64,000 bases of DNA from Paenibacillus sp. UNC451MF (lineage in GTDB: Bacteria > Bacillota > Bacilli > Paenibacillales > NBRC-103111): assembly GCF_000686845.1 (NCBI RefSeq), contig NZ_JMLS01000024.1:81998-145997 (forward strand), given 5' to 3'. The position numbers and the translations under genes were made by a program. The notes under the pieces are model-generated. The model was not told where the DNA came from. It worked only from the letters and a program-made list of their open reading frames with translations, and did not search any database. Positions 1 through 8,676 of the stretch are shown piece after piece. How positions within the stretch are numbered: position 1 is the first letter of the stretch; each line of letters opens with the position of its first letter.

Positions 1-106
1 TGGTTAATCGCACGGAAATAATGGAAATGAGAACAACAACGGACGATACTACAATGAAAATGGGAAGATAGGACAAGAGCAACCGATAATACCATTGTTT
101 TCGCAT
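1..106 (-). CDS. Partial membrane protein, N-terminus only (runs off left edge)
   Basis: An ATG at 106 on the minus strand is preceded by an AGGAAAGGTG-type ribosome site about 8 bases away and opens a frame with no stop to the window edge. The 35 visible residues start MRKQWYYRLLLSYLPIFIVV and continue as one strongly hydrophobic helix. This resembles the N-terminus of Paenibacillus membrane-anchored AraC regulators or YesM-type sensor kinases, which begin with a few basic residues and a long transmembrane segment. The family cannot be decided from this piece. It lies downstream of the nanA-type gene on the same strand, separated from it by a terminator at 165-183. Confidence 0.6.
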   Translation of the reverse strand, partial: MRKQWYYRLLLSYLPIFIVVSSVVVLISIISVRLT

Positions 107-160
107 CCGAACGCACCTTTCCTTAGGAAGTCGAAATTAACGCTCAGCGTTCTTCATTAA

Positions 161-183
161 AAATAGCACACCTCGGGTGTGCT
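161..183 (-). terminator. Rho-independent terminator after the aldolase gene
   Basis: An 8-bp perfect stem, AGCACACC (165-172) paired with GGTGTGCT (176-183), with a 3-base loop. Read on the minus strand it is followed by a T-rich run. It lies about 27 bases past the aldolase stop and should end the transcript carrying the dehydrogenase and aldolase genes. Confidence 0.8.
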
Positions 184-209
184 TGATAAGCTATCTTGCA
201 GATTCATGT

Positions 210-1115
210 TCAGACGGTATCTATTTTCAAAAATTCAACCTGCTGCGCAAACAAGCGAATCTGCAACCGCTCTTCCTCTGACAGCTGTTGAATCGGCTTT
301 CTCGGCAGTCCTGCTTCAATTCCTTGCAAATGCAAGATTTCTCTTTCAAAAGCGATGAAATCATATTTTAATAACTCAGCGATCACACGATTCGCTTTGG
401 ATTGCAGCATGCGAGCCGTAACCAAGTCCCCCATCTGAAAAGCACGGTACAGCTCGACGAATAATTCAGGCATGATGTTGTATGTACTCCCGATAGCACC
501 GCAGCAGCCGACAGCCAGCCCCGCAAGCAGGCATTCGTCAGGACCGTTAAACACGTGGAAATCCGGACCGCACGCTTCTATTAACTGTTGAAGCTCGAAA
601 GTGTCCTTAGACGTAAACTTGACCCCGATTATGTTCTCTACCTTAGATAGCTCCTCATAAAACGATACGGTAGATTGAACGCCCGTCATAGCGGGAAAGT
701 GATAAATAATGAGCGGAATATCTGCAGCCATTGCAATATCCATATAATGCCCTCGGACCTGCTCTTTTCCGTGCTTGTAATAAAACGGCGCCACCGACGA
801 GACTGCATCTGCGCCGAATCGGGCAGCATGCTTCGTAAGCTCCACACAGGTAGCCGTGTCCATTGCCCCAACATGAGCTATTACAGGAACGTCTCCCCTA
901 ACTTCATCTATTACGATCTCGAGAAACGCCTGACGTTCGCCAACGGTTTGCAGAAATCCTTCACCCGTGCTTCCGCTTAAATAAAAGCCATCCACCTGTT
1001 TGTCCAGCAAATGACGAACGAGATGACGGGTTCCCGACTCGCTGATTCTCCCCTCACGATCATAAGGAGTAATCAATGCGGGGATAATTCCTTTGAATTT
1101 GTTCAAGGCCGACAT
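210..1115 (-). CDS. N-acetylneuraminate lyase-type aldolase (DapA/NanA superfamily)
   Basis: A 301-residue TIM-barrel class I aldolase of the dihydrodipicolinate synthase/N-acetylneuraminate lyase superfamily. The GSTGE carboxylate-binding motif is at residues 48-52, the conserved tyrosine at about 138 (IIYHFPAMTG) and the Schiff-base lysine at about 166 (GVKFT). The stretch IGSTYNIM near residue 210 is more like NanA than DapA. Such enzymes cleave a 2-keto-3-deoxy sugar acid to pyruvate and a sugar or aldehyde. An AGGTGA ribosome site sits 7 bases before the ATG, and the gene follows the dehydrogenase by 28 bases, so the two are probably co-transcribed. No NanE, NanK or sialic acid transporter is nearby, so the substrate may be another 2-keto acid. 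Confidence 0.8.
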   Translation of the reverse strand: MSALNKFKGIIPALITPYDREGRISESGTRHLVRHLLDKQVDGFYLSGSTGEGFLQTVGERQAFLEIVIDEVRGDVPVIAHVGAMDTATCVELTKHAARFGADAVSSVAPFYYKHGKEQVRGHYMDIAMAADIPLIIYHFPAMTGVQSTVSFYEELSKVENIIGVKFTSKDTFELQQLIEACGPDFHVFNGPDECLLAGLAVGCCGAIGSTYNIMPELFVELYRAFQMGDLVTARMLQSKANRVIAELLKYDFIAFEREILHLQGIEAGLPRKPIQQLSEEERLQIRLFAQQVEFLKIDTV

Positions 1116-1143
1116 AGTAGATTCACCTGTATCCTTTCGTTTT

Positions 1144-2118
1144 TTAGAAATTTATGTCATTAACAACGTTCTGAGGCTTGCCTTCCAGAAAGAAGCGCAC
1201 ATTGTCCACAGCGGTTTGCAGCAGTCGCCCTCGGGCTTCCCTTGTTGCCCAAGCGATATGCGGGGTAATGATGCAATTGGATGCATGAAGTAACGGGTTA
1301 TCTGAGCTAGGAGGCTCCATGGAAAGCACATCTAGCGCAGCTCCTGCGATTCTCCGTTCATTCAATGCATGTGCAAGATCCATCTCATTCACCAGTTTCC
1401 CGCGGGCAGTGTTAATGAGAAACGCATTAGATTTCATCATACCTAAATGAGTTTTATTTATAATGGCTTCTGTCTCTGGCGTTAACGGACAATGTAGGCT
1501 AATGACATCTGAATTCCGGAATAGTTCCTCCTTAGAAACCCATTGGAAGCCGTCAAAAGGAACCGCTCGATCCGTTTCTCCTCTTCCAGTTAAAGCGATC
1601 ACGTTCATTCCTAACGCATTAGCGATACGAGCCGTCTGCACTCCTATCCGACCTGCACCGATAATCCCCATCGTTTTGCCAGCCAATTCAACTAGCGTGG
1701 CTTTCCAGTAACACCAATCTGGACTTGTGGTCCATGCCCCCAGTTGTACAGAATGTGCATGCATACCGACCTGATGGCAGATTTCAAATAGTAAAGCAAA
1801 AACAAATTGAGCGACAGAATCGGTTCCATAGCTCGGGACATTAGTAACCACCACTCGTTGGGATTCAGCAGCTTTTACATCAATTACATCATAGCCTGTA
1901 GCAAGAACACCGATATATCTTAGATCCGGCAGCTGCTGCAGTGTGGTTGCACATAGAGGCGTTTTGTTGGACAGCAGCAGATGAGCTCCTTGAGAACGTT
2001 CCAAAATTTTATTCTCAGGGGTTCGATCAAATATAGTCACATCCCCAAGCTTCAGTAATTCATCCCAGCTCAAATCACCAGGGTTTAACGAATATCCGTC
2101 CAGTACGACGATGTTCAT
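1144..2118 (-). CDS. D-2-hydroxyacid dehydrogenase (glycerate dehydrogenase-like)
   Basis: A 324-residue NAD-dependent D-isomer 2-hydroxyacid dehydrogenase. The Rossmann motif GIIGAGRIG is at 151-159, and the catalytic triad is visible as Arg239 (NTARG), Glu268 and His287 (TPHIAW). The start MNIVVLDGYSLNPGDL is typical of the glycerate dehydrogenase/hydroxypyruvate reductase branch. A GGGAG ribosome site 6-7 bases before the ATG at 2118 supports it over an in-frame start 36 bases further upstream. The gene heads the transcript with the aldolase, opposite the AraC gene at 2199. It would reduce a 2-keto acid such as hydroxypyruvate or glyoxylate, perhaps a product of the aldolase; the exact substrate is not shown. 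Confidence 0.85.
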   Translation of the reverse strand: MNIVVLDGYSLNPGDLSWDELLKLGDVTIFDRTPENKILERSQGAHLLLSNKTPLCATTLQQLPDLRYIGVLATGYDVIDVKAAESQRVVVTNVPSYGTDSVAQFVFALLFEICHQVGMHAHSVQLGAWTTSPDWCYWKATLVELAGKTMGIIGAGRIGVQTARIANALGMNVIALTGRGETDRAVPFDGFQWVSKEELFRNSDVISLHCPLTPETEAIINKTHLGMMKSNAFLINTARGKLVNEMDLAHALNERRIAGAALDVLSMEPPSSDNPLLHASNCIITPHIAWATREARGRLLQTAVDNVRFFLEGKPQNVVNDINF

Positions 2119-2140
2119 GTTCAACTCCCTCATGTTACCC

Positions 2141-2168
2141 TTTTCTAATTTCATGTTCTTGCTATAAT
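2141..2168 (+). promoter_or_regulatory. Promoter of the AraC-family gene
   Basis: A perfect TATAAT at 2163-2168 lies 30 bases before the ATG. A poor -35 candidate, TTTTCT at 2141-2146, is 16 bases upstream of it. The 80-base divergent space is shared with the dehydrogenase gene, a usual place for AraC-type control of both directions. Confidence 0.5.
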
Positions 2169-2198
2169 AGCAGTATCTGGAATTGGAGGTACAGCAGC

Positions 2199-3089
2199 AT
2201 GTATCCGGAGTATTTATTCGAATATCCTAATATGAACTCTAGCTTTCCATTCTTTATGAAACGGAAGCTGCAGTGGAAAACGCCTTCCCACCGACATGAC
2301 TTTGTAGAACTGACCCTAGTACTTAACGGTCAAGGCACGGAAACCATTAATGGCGCTACGCATGACATGCTGCCCGGTACCATGGTACTGCTGCTTCCAT
2401 ACCAAGTCCATGAAATCGTCTCCCATCCGAACCATCCACTCGAATTATATATTTGCAATTTCCCCCTGGATGTTATTTTTGAGCTTGGCGAATTGGATTC
2501 CGGATTACATAATATCCTGTTAGGCAGTACTACAGAGGCTAGACAGACATTCCTTCATTTGAGTGGTAGCCTGTTTGATGAAATGCTGCAAAGCTTCCAT
2601 TCTATTTGGGATGAATACGAGAAGCCGAAGCCATTTGCAACGGTCATGTTAAAAGTGAATTTGCAGCTGGTGCTTACCCAGTTTGCCAGAAGCAGACTGC
2701 AGGCCATTCCGGGCATGACTACGCGTGCATTGTCCCAGACTCCAACATCCCAGACTCGTTCTATTTGGCCTATGATCAGCTATATTCATGAACACTACTT
2801 GGAGCCGCTCAGTCTTACCGATTTATCCGAGAGATTTTGTATTCATCCCTCATCCCTTAGCGAAATGTTTACCCGCCAATACGGCATTCATTTCATAGAC
2901 CTGCTACATGAGCTTCGCGTCCGCCATGCATGCTCGTTGCTGCATGCTACAGAGATGCAGATCACGGAGATTGCTGAGGAATCCGGTTTTGGATCTTATT
3001 CTAGTTTTGTCCGAATTTTCCATAAAACCAAGGGGATATCTCCTAAAGTGTACCGGGTATCTCATCGTACCGGGACACCTACGAAATAA
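2199..3089 (+). CDS. AraC-family transcriptional regulator with N-terminal cupin
   Basis: A 296-residue regulator. Residues 1-120 look like the AraC cupin (HRHDFVELTLVLNG, then a proline-glycine turn and LLLPYQVHEI). Residues 190-285 form the two-helix-turn-helix AraC DNA-binding domain, ending in the classic IAEESGFGSYSSFVRIFHKTKGISPKVYR signature region. GGAGGT lies 8 bases before the ATG. It is divergent from the dehydrogenase-aldolase pair and convergent with the YhcH gene, so it is the obvious candidate sugar-responsive activator of this cluster. The ligand is not known. Confidence 0.88.
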   Translation: MYPEYLFEYPNMNSSFPFFMKRKLQWKTPSHRHDFVELTLVLNGQGTETINGATHDMLPGTMVLLLPYQVHEIVSHPNHPLELYICNFPLDVIFELGELDSGLHNILLGSTTEARQTFLHLSGSLFDEMLQSFHSIWDEYEKPKPFATVMLKVNLQLVLTQFARSRLQAIPGMTTRALSQTPTSQTRSIWPMISYIHEHYLEPLSLTDLSERFCIHPSSLSEMFTRQYGIHFIDLLHELRVRHACSLLHATEMQITEIAEESGFGSYSSFVRIFHKTKGISPKVYRVSHRTGTPTK

Positions 3090-3141
3090 ATCATACGGGA
3101 TGTAAATCCTTTAGCCGATGATGGAGATTATCGTATCAACC

Positions 3142-3618
3142 CTATGCTTGCAGGAGATCCTTATTGATTTTAATAACGACGCGTTTGGTTACCGTTCCTC
3201 CTGCGGGGCTGCAAGCTGGTCGGTGCAGGTCGTCTGGAAAATAAATAACAAACATGCCTGGCTTTAGCAGCAATTCAAATTCATTCTCAACCGTTTCGTA
3301 CAATGCATAGTCCTTGTCGTTCAATTGATCCTCAACCGGGACGTTAAGCTCGGATTGTCTGGCAACGACATGAATCTCTTCCCCTGCCACGACCATTTGA
3401 ACATCGATATACTTGGCATGATGCTCCGATTTTCGTTCCAGTGAAACTACGGTATTGGCTTGTTGAACCAGAGCAACCATGTCCTCCCCAAGAAGTCTAT
3501 AAGTTCCGATGTCAGCATTGTCCAGATCTGTCATGCGCAAATAATCAATCGCTTTACGCAAGATTGGGGCATATGCCCATTGTTCTTTCTCCCATTTGCT
3601 CAAGTCACCAAGGATCAT
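3142..3618 (-). CDS. YhcH/YjgK/YiaL family protein (NanQ-like)
   Basis: A 158-residue protein matching the full length of the YhcH/YjgK/YiaL (DUF386) family, a cupin-fold group whose member NanQ speeds sialic acid anomer interconversion. The start MILGDL, the HHAKYIDVQMVVAGEE block and the late FPDDLHRPAC metal-site region are typical. GAGGAG precedes the ATG, and the stop of the RraA-type gene is 20 bases upstream, indicating an operon. Together with the NanA-type aldolase it suggests handling of a cyclic sugar acid that must change anomer or open. Sialic acid itself is only one option. Confidence 0.85.
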   Translation of the reverse strand: MILGDLSKWEKEQWAYAPILRKAIDYLRMTDLDNADIGTYRLLGEDMVALVQQANTVVSLERKSEHHAKYIDVQMVVAGEEIHVVARQSELNVPVEDQLNDKDYALYETVENEFELLLKPGMFVIYFPDDLHRPACSPAGGTVTKRVVIKINKDLLQA

Positions 3619-3638
3619 GCTGACTCACTCCTCATTTC

Positions 3639-4382
3639 TTACCATTCTCCTGAAGTGCCGAACTGGTTCTTCACATTCACACCAAATTGTCTGCCTGCTT
3701 CATCCATCCCCGCGAGCAGTTCCTCCACCGTCTTCCCTGCTGCACTGCGTGCCGCTGGTATCACCGTACTGCACTCATTGCCGTCCATATAAACGGAAGC
3801 TGCCAATAATCGGGCTTCATCTTCCTTCGGGATGACCATAAAACCATGCTTGTCAGCATGAATCAACTGCCCTGGCTGAACCTTGCAGCCAAATACCTCT
3901 ACTTCAATTCCCCAGCGAACCGGTGTGCTAAAAGCATGACCGACGCATGTTCTCCGAGCAATGGCTTTGAAGCCAGCATTGTTCATTTCGTCTGTGTCGC
4001 GGATGGCTCCGTCCGTGATGGTGCCGATACAGCCTAATGCACGATGGATATTGCTGTTCACTTCGCCCCAGAATGCGCCAATCACTCGCGGTTTATCCAA
4101 ATCCTGCACTATAACAATCTTTGGCCCAGGCACACTAGCCACATACTTACGATACTCACTCCACGCACTCGGATTATTCTTGGGGTGATCCGGATTGCTC
4201 GGTTCAAATTGCACAGTAACCGCATAGCCAACCATCGGCCCCATGTGCGGCATAAAATCGCGGGTTTCCTCGAGATTGAAGCCTTGTGTAATATCATACT
4301 TCGTAATCGCCTCCCAACCGTTGTAGATCGTTGGTGTGTTCCATCGCTTCAGCTTCAGCAAATCTGTATGGGATAATTTCAA
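3639..4382 (-). CDS. RraA-like / 4-hydroxy-4-methyl-2-oxoglutarate aldolase-type protein
   Basis: A 247-residue member of the RraA-like (former dimethylmenaquinone methyltransferase) family. The signature is the glycine-rich GEVNSN region at about 106 followed about 20 residues later by GAIRDTDEM (Arg128, Asp129), then HADKHGFMVIP near residue 190. Family members are metal-dependent aldolases or decarboxylases of 2-oxo acids, while RraA itself binds RNase E. Metabolic context favours the enzyme role. It is longer than the usual 160-220 residues because of an N-terminal extension also seen in sugar-acid operons. It is the first gene of the two-gene unit with the YhcH gene. Confidence 0.8.
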   Translation of the reverse strand: MKLSHTDLLKLKRWNTPTIYNGWEAITKYDITQGFNLEETRDFMPHMGPMVGYAVTVQFEPSNPDHPKNNPSAWSEYRKYVASVPGPKIVIVQDLDKPRVIGAFWGEVNSNIHRALGCIGTITDGAIRDTDEMNNAGFKAIARRTCVGHAFSTPVRWGIEVEVFGCKVQPGQLIHADKHGFMVIPKEDEARLLAASVYMDGNECSTVIPAARSAAGKTVEELLAGMDEAGRQFGVNVKNQFGTSGEW

Positions 4383-4734
4383 CTCGAGTTCATCCTCCTC
4401 ATCGAATATATCCCTATTGTAAGCAGTTCATTTGAGAGAGAACTTTCACTTTTTCGTCCGAACCTCTCAATTTTTCGCTAGAAAAAGGACTCCGACATCA
4501 ATCAGGAGTCCCGAAAATTGTAAAATCATAAGTGAAAAGCTTGATCTAAAGTTCTAAGCGTGCATCCCACAGCGGGAAATTATAAATAGAACCATACTGT
4601 CCCAACCTTATTCTTCATTCATCTGCTATGATAAGAAGAGAAGAAGACAACTAAGGATTGATGAATATTTAAGTATGAACCGGAGACCCTTGGCGGTCTT
4701 CTTTCTATAAAAGAACATAAGGAGGGCGTGTCAT
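4383..4734. promoter_or_regulatory. Divergent intergenic region between RraA-type and GNAT genes
   Basis: This 352-base gap holds a hairpin at 4487-4511 on the leader side of the RraA-type gene, described separately, and the GNAT ribosome site AAGGAGGG at 4719-4728. A weak hairpin, AGACC/GGTCT near 4685-4700 followed by TTCTTTCT, lies just before the GNAT gene. No small gene or strong promoter pair stands out. Confidence 0.4.
4481..4511 (-). terminator. Terminator-like hairpin in the leader of the RraA-type gene
   Basis: GGACTCC (4487-4493) pairs perfectly with GGAGTCC (4505-4511) across an 11-base loop. On the minus strand it is followed directly by TTTTTC. It stands about 105 bases before the RraA-type ATG, with no complete minus-strand gene upstream for 780 bases. 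It is either a backup terminator for read-through from the iol operon or an attenuator in the cluster's own leader. Confidence 0.55.
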
Positions 4735-5190
4735 TTGACTATACAGCTAAAAGCCATTACGCCTGACAATTGGCAGCAGTGTGTCCGTCTATCCGTCCAT
4801 CAGGAGCAGGAGCGCTTCGTCGCTCCAAATGTTTACTCTATCCTGCAATCCAAATTCGAGCCGGATAAAGTACCCATGGCTGTTTATAGCGACGATACAC
4901 CGGTAGGATTTGTCATGTACGGCTGCGACCCTGAGGATGACTGCTACTGGATTATTCGGCTGATGATTGATAAGAAGCACCAGGGTAAAGGTTACGGAAG
5001 GACAGCTCTAATTCAAGCAATAGAACTTATTCGTGCTCAACCAGATTGCAGCCCTGACCTTAAAATTTCATACAAACCGGAAAATACGGCGGCAGAACGG
5101 CTGTACGAAAGCTTGGGCTTTCACAAAACCGGTGAAGTGATAGGACGAGCACCGCATAAGGAAGTCGTCGCCAAACTGCAGCTCAATTAA
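4735..5190 (+). CDS. GNAT acetyltransferase, polyamine (BltD/PaiA)-like
   Basis: A 151-residue single-domain GNAT N-acetyltransferase. It starts at a TTG with a very strong AAGGAGGG ribosome site 7-8 bases away; no ATG fits. The acetyl-CoA pyrophosphate loop is QGKGYGRTA at about 82-90, and the C-terminal NTAAERLYESLGFHKTGE block is typical. The N-terminal half (VGFVMYG followed by an acidic patch and WIIRLMID) recalls the BltD spermine/spermidine acetyltransferases of Bacillus, so polyamine acetylation is a reasonable guess but unproven. It is a lone gene ended by the long hairpin at 5235-5285. Confidence 0.75.
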   Translation: MTIQLKAITPDNWQQCVRLSVHQEQERFVAPNVYSILQSKFEPDKVPMAVYSDDTPVGFVMYGCDPEDDCYWIIRLMIDKKHQGKGYGRTALIQAIELIRAQPDCSPDLKISYKPENTAAERLYESLGFHKTGEVIGRAPHKEVVAKLQLN

Positions 5191-5234
5191 TAAGCTTAGT
5201 TTACGGCCGAGGTGGCCAAAATGCTTCAACGTCA

Positions 5235-5285
5235 ACAAACCAGCCTATGACTCAACGAGATTGAGTATAGGCTGGTTTGTTTTAT
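5235..5285. terminator. Strong convergent terminator between GNAT gene and iolA
   Basis: A perfect 14-bp stem (5235-5248 with 5267-5280) is extended by an inner ACTCAA/TTGAGT stem and followed on the plus strand by TTTGTTTT. It ends the GNAT transcript and, in the other direction, lies 13 bases past the iolA stop, so it probably also ends the iol operon. Confidence 0.85.
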
Positions 5286-5297
5286 TAGCTGCAGCTT

Positions 5298-6770
5298 TTA
5301 GTATCGTGCAACGATCATTTTTTTACGTGTATAAAACTCGACCCCGTCTTTACCATTAGCATGCAGGTCGCCATAGAATGATTTCTTGTACCCTGAGAAC
5401 GGGAAGAAGGCCATAGGCGCCGGAACGCCTACGTTGACTCCCAGCATTCCCGCATCGATATTTTCGCGGTAGTGACGAATCGCTTTCGCACTGTCCGTGT
5501 AAATGCAGCCGCCGTTAGCGAATTCTGAGGCATTGGCAAGCTCAATTGCCTCGTCCAGTGACTCCACCCGAACAATAGACAGTACCGGAGCGAAAATTTC
5601 ATCGGTCCAAATTTTCATTCCCTGTTTCACATGGTCAAAAATCGTTGGTCCGACGAAGTATCCGCTGCCACTCGCTTCCGGCACCTCACGGCCGTCAAGA
5701 ATCAACTGCGCTCCTTCTTGGGCCCCTGCATCGATGTACTGCAGCGTACGGGCTTTGTGGGAGTCGCGGATGACCGGTCCCAGGAAAATTCCGTCCTGAG
5801 AGCCATTGCCAATCGTAATGGCTTTGGCCGCATCTGCCAGCCGTTCCACCAGCTCGTCTGCTACACTGCCCACAGCAACAACCACGGATGTAGCCATGCA
5901 GCGCTCACCTGCTGAGCCGAAGGAAGCGTTGATGATCTCTTTTACCGTAAGGTCCAGATTGGCATCTGGCATCACGATGGAGTGATTCTTGGCGCCTGCA
6001 AGCGCCTGAACCCGTTTGCCATGAGCCGCTGCCGTCTTGTACACGTATTCTGCGACCGGCTGGGAGCCGACGAAGGAGATGGCACTGATGCTCTTATGCT
6101 CGAGCAGGCCGTTCACCACATCATGCGCCCCATGCACGATGTTGAACACGCCGTCCGGCAGCCCGGCTTCGGTCAGCAGCTCGGCAAGCCGGTTAGCCAA
6201 TAGCGGCGTCCGCTCCGACGGCTTAAGCACGAAGGTGTTGCCGCAAGCTATCGCTAGGGGGAACATCCAGCAAGGTACCATCATGGGGAAGTTGAACGGC
6301 GTAATGCCGCCTACGACCCCGATTGGATACCGGTGCATGTTGGACTCAATCCCAGTCGCAATGTCAGGCAAGGTACTGCCCATCATAAGAGTAGGAGCAC
6401 CAGCTGCAAACTCGACACATTCAATGCCGCGCTGTACTTCGCCATAAGCTTCACCATAGCTTTTGCCGTTTTCCTTGGTGACTAGTTCTGCCAGTGACTT
6501 CCAGTTGTCAACCAGCAGCTGCTGGTATTTGAACAGAATGCGCGCGCGACGTGGAACGGCGACATGTCTCCATTCCTTGAAGGCTTCCGCTGCGGTAGCT
6601 ACCGCCAGATTGACATCTTCCCGAGTCGATAATGGAACCGTAGCTAATATTTCTCCCGTTGCCGGATTCGGAACCGCCTCATATTGGGAAGACGTCGACT
6701 CGACCCACCGGCCGCCGATAAAATTTTTCAATGTGGGAACAGCTGCAGTTTGTGTAGGTTGTGTCATCAC
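5298..6770 (-). CDS. iolA: Methylmalonate-semialdehyde dehydrogenase (CoA-acylating), iol operon
   Basis: A 490-residue aldehyde dehydrogenase of the CoA-acylating malonate/methylmalonate-semialdehyde type. IolA converts malonic semialdehyde, the last inositol product, to acetyl-CoA and CO2. The catalytic cysteine is at about 290 in [11 protein letters not shown]. The N-terminal [10 protein letters not shown] and the C-terminal [31 protein letters not shown] region are hallmarks of IolA/MmsA. The start is GTG followed at once by ATG, and AAGGAG sits 7 bases before the GTG. It is the last gene of the operon, 13 bases after iolJ. Confidence 0.93.
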   Translation of the reverse strand: MMTQPTQTAAVPTLKNFIGGRWVESTSSQYEAVPNPATGEILATVPLSTREDVNLAVATAAEAFKEWRHVAVPRRARILFKYQQLLVDNWKSLAELVTKENGKSYGEAYGEVQRGIECVEFAAGAPTLMMGSTLPDIATGIESNMHRYPIGVVGGITPFNFPMMVPCWMFPLAIACGNTFVLKPSERTPLLANRLAELLTEAGLPDGVFNIVHGAHDVVNGLLEHKSISAISFVGSQPVAEYVYKTAAAHGKRVQALAGAKNHSIVMPDANLDLTVKEIINASFGSAGERCMATSVVVAVGSVADELVERLADAAKAITIGNGSQDGIFLGPVIRDSHKARTLQYIDAGAQEGAQLILDGREVPEASGSGYFVGPTIFDHVKQGMKIWTDEIFAPVLSIVRVESLDEAIELANASEFANGGCIYTDSAKAIRHYRENIDAGMLGVNVGVPAPMAFFPFSGYKKSFYGDLHANGKDGVEFYTRKKMIVARY

Positions 6771-6783
6771 GTATCTTCTCCTT

Positions 6784-7614
6784 TTAGAACCCTAGAATGG
6801 AAAATTTTTTAGTCGCCGCTTCCTGTACGGCTGTCATAGGCCGCCCAAACAAGCTGATCCGGTCGAATGCCTTTGGCTTCTGCTCCATCTCGTCGCGCAG
6901 AGTGTTACCGAACGCCATGCGAAGCGCTGTGCCGATATTGATTTTGGCTACTCTATAGGATGCGAGCCTGCGCAGCTGATCGTCCGGGACGCCGCTGGAA
7001 CCATGAATGACGAGCGGTATGCTCACCCGGCTTTGGATGCGCTCCAGCAGATCGAAGTCGATACTCGCGCCCTGTGTCTCCATCCGATGGACTGTCCCTA
7101 CGGAGATAGCTACCGCGTCAATGCCCGTTTCACGAACGAACTGCTCTACCTCATCTGGATCAGACAGCTGATGCTTCATCGCGATAGACGGATCGCTATA
7201 GCCGACGGAGCCGATTTCCGCTTCGACGGAAATGCCTCGCTGATGAGCATAATCCGCGATTTCCTTCGTTCGGCGGATATTTTCCTCAAGCGACAGCTGC
7301 GAACCATCATACATAACGGAGCTGAAGCCGTTCTCGATTGCATCGGAGCAGGACTGGAAGTCTTTACCGTGATCCAGGTGGACGCACACCGGTACCGATG
7401 CGCTTTTTGCAGCCTGCAGCATAAGCGGGGCTAAGTATGCAAGCGGCATATGCTGAATAGCCGGAATGTTAGCCGCCAGAATGACTGGCGCGCGCTTCTC
7501 CTCCGCCGCCCGTACGACCGGGATGATATCCTCGTATCCGAATATATTGAACGCCGGTACTGCGTAGTCCCGCTCCGCGGCTTCATCGGCGATTTGTTTC
7601 AAGGTGACAAGCAT
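6784..7614 (-). CDS. iolJ: 5-dehydro-2-deoxyphosphogluconate aldolase (class II)
   Basis: A 276-residue zinc class II fructose-bisphosphate aldolase family protein. The zinc-site motif [11 protein letters not shown] is near residue 83, an acidic EAEIGSVG block near 135, and the phosphate-binding glycine motifs HGSSGVPDD and KINIGTALR near 210 and 230. In this operon it should be IolJ, which cleaves 2-deoxy-5-keto-gluconate 6-phosphate to dihydroxyacetone phosphate and malonic semialdehyde. An AAGGGAG ribosome site precedes the ATG. It lies between iolC and iolA, so the aldolase product feeds directly to IolA. Confidence 0.9.
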   Translation of the reverse strand: MLVTLKQIADEAAERDYAVPAFNIFGYEDIIPVVRAAEEKRAPVILAANIPAIQHMPLAYLAPLMLQAAKSASVPVCVHLDHGKDFQSCSDAIENGFSSVMYDGSQLSLEENIRRTKEIADYAHQRGISVEAEIGSVGYSDPSIAMKHQLSDPDEVEQFVRETGIDAVAISVGTVHRMETQGASIDFDLLERIQSRVSIPLVIHGSSGVPDDQLRRLASYRVAKINIGTALRMAFGNTLRDEMEQKPKAFDRISLFGRPMTAVQEAATKKFSILGF

Positions 7615-7649
7615 GAAATGGTCTCTCCCTTCCTATCCCTAATGCATTT

Positions 7650-8645
7650 TTATTGATTTGTATGCTTATCGATAATTGCCTGAATTTCTTCTGCCGTGGG
7701 CATTGCATCCGAGCAGCTGTGACTTGAAACGACGATGGAAGCGGAGGCTGCTCCGAACTGCTGGCTTCTTGCGATGTCCCAACCGTTCATCAAACCGTAT
7801 ATAAATGCGCCCGCGAACGAATCGCCTGCACCGAAGGTCTTCACGACATTAGCTGGGAAGGTTGTTCCTGTGAAGCTTTGACCGTCTTTGGTAAAAGCGA
7901 CCGAGCCGTCTCCGCCGTGCTTCACCAGCACGATCTTCGCGTGATGACCGAACCAGCGGTTGGCCGTAGCGGTATCGTCCTTTTGGAGTGGACCGTACGG
8001 GGCTTCCAGCAGGTCGAACTCTTCTCTTCCACCCAGAATCACATCGCTTTTTTCTGCGACCAGACTGCAGTAAATCCCCGTTTCCTCACGTGAGTTCCAT
8101 GTATAAGGACGATAATCGATATCGAAGAAGACGACGACATTGTGCTTTCTAGCGAGTTCTACCGCTTTGAACACCGCTTCCCGTGATGGGCTTGCGGCCA
8201 GTGCTGTACCGGAGATCATGATTGCCTTCGCGTTCTTAATGTACTCTTCTCGAACATCGCTCGGCTCCAGCTTCAAGTCCGCCACATTATCCCTGTACAT
8301 CAGGATGCTGCATTCAGTCGGCGATTTGATTTCGGTAAACGCAAGCCCTGTAACGGTACCGGATTTGTCCGTTATGACATTGGATGTATCGATTCCACGT
8401 TGCTCAAGATAATTCGTGATGAAGCGTCCGTGCTGATCGTCGGACACTCTGCCAATGAAGCCTGACTTCTTGCCCAGTCTTGCGATGGCGATAGTAATGT
8501 TGGCTGGCGACCCCCCGACATACTTGGTAAAGGTCCGTGTTTCTTCCATCGGACGGTGAATTTCATTGGCGTTCAAATCAATGCACAAGCGGCCCAAACC
8601 GATAAAATCCATCGGACGACTTTCATCAAATGTAATCAAGCTCAT
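7650..8645 (-). CDS. iolC: 5-dehydro-2-deoxygluconokinase
   Basis: A 331-residue PfkB/ribokinase-family sugar kinase that phosphorylates 5-keto-2-deoxygluconate. The motifs are GRLCIDLNANEIHRPMEET-like N-terminal sequence, YVGGSPANIT near residue 50, and the PfkB ATP/anion-hole signature FGAGDSFAGAFIYG near 280 with its catalytic aspartate. The start at 8645 (MSLITFDES) has GAGGAGGT six bases upstream; a longer frame back to 8720 would overlap iolB and has no ribosome site. Confidence 0.93.
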   Translation of the reverse strand: MSLITFDESRPMDFIGLGRLCIDLNANEIHRPMEETRTFTKYVGGSPANITIAIARLGKKSGFIGRVSDDQHGRFITNYLEQRGIDTSNVITDKSGTVTGLAFTEIKSPTECSILMYRDNVADLKLEPSDVREEYIKNAKAIMISGTALAASPSREAVFKAVELARKHNVVVFFDIDYRPYTWNSREETGIYCSLVAEKSDVILGGREEFDLLEAPYGPLQKDDTATANRWFGHHAKIVLVKHGGDGSVAFTKDGQSFTGTTFPANVVKTFGAGDSFAGAFIYGLMNGWDIARSQQFGAASASIVVSSHSCSDAMPTAEEIQAIIDKHTNQ

Positions 8646-8676
8646 ATTGACCTCCTCGATAGGTATTGATTTTGAT

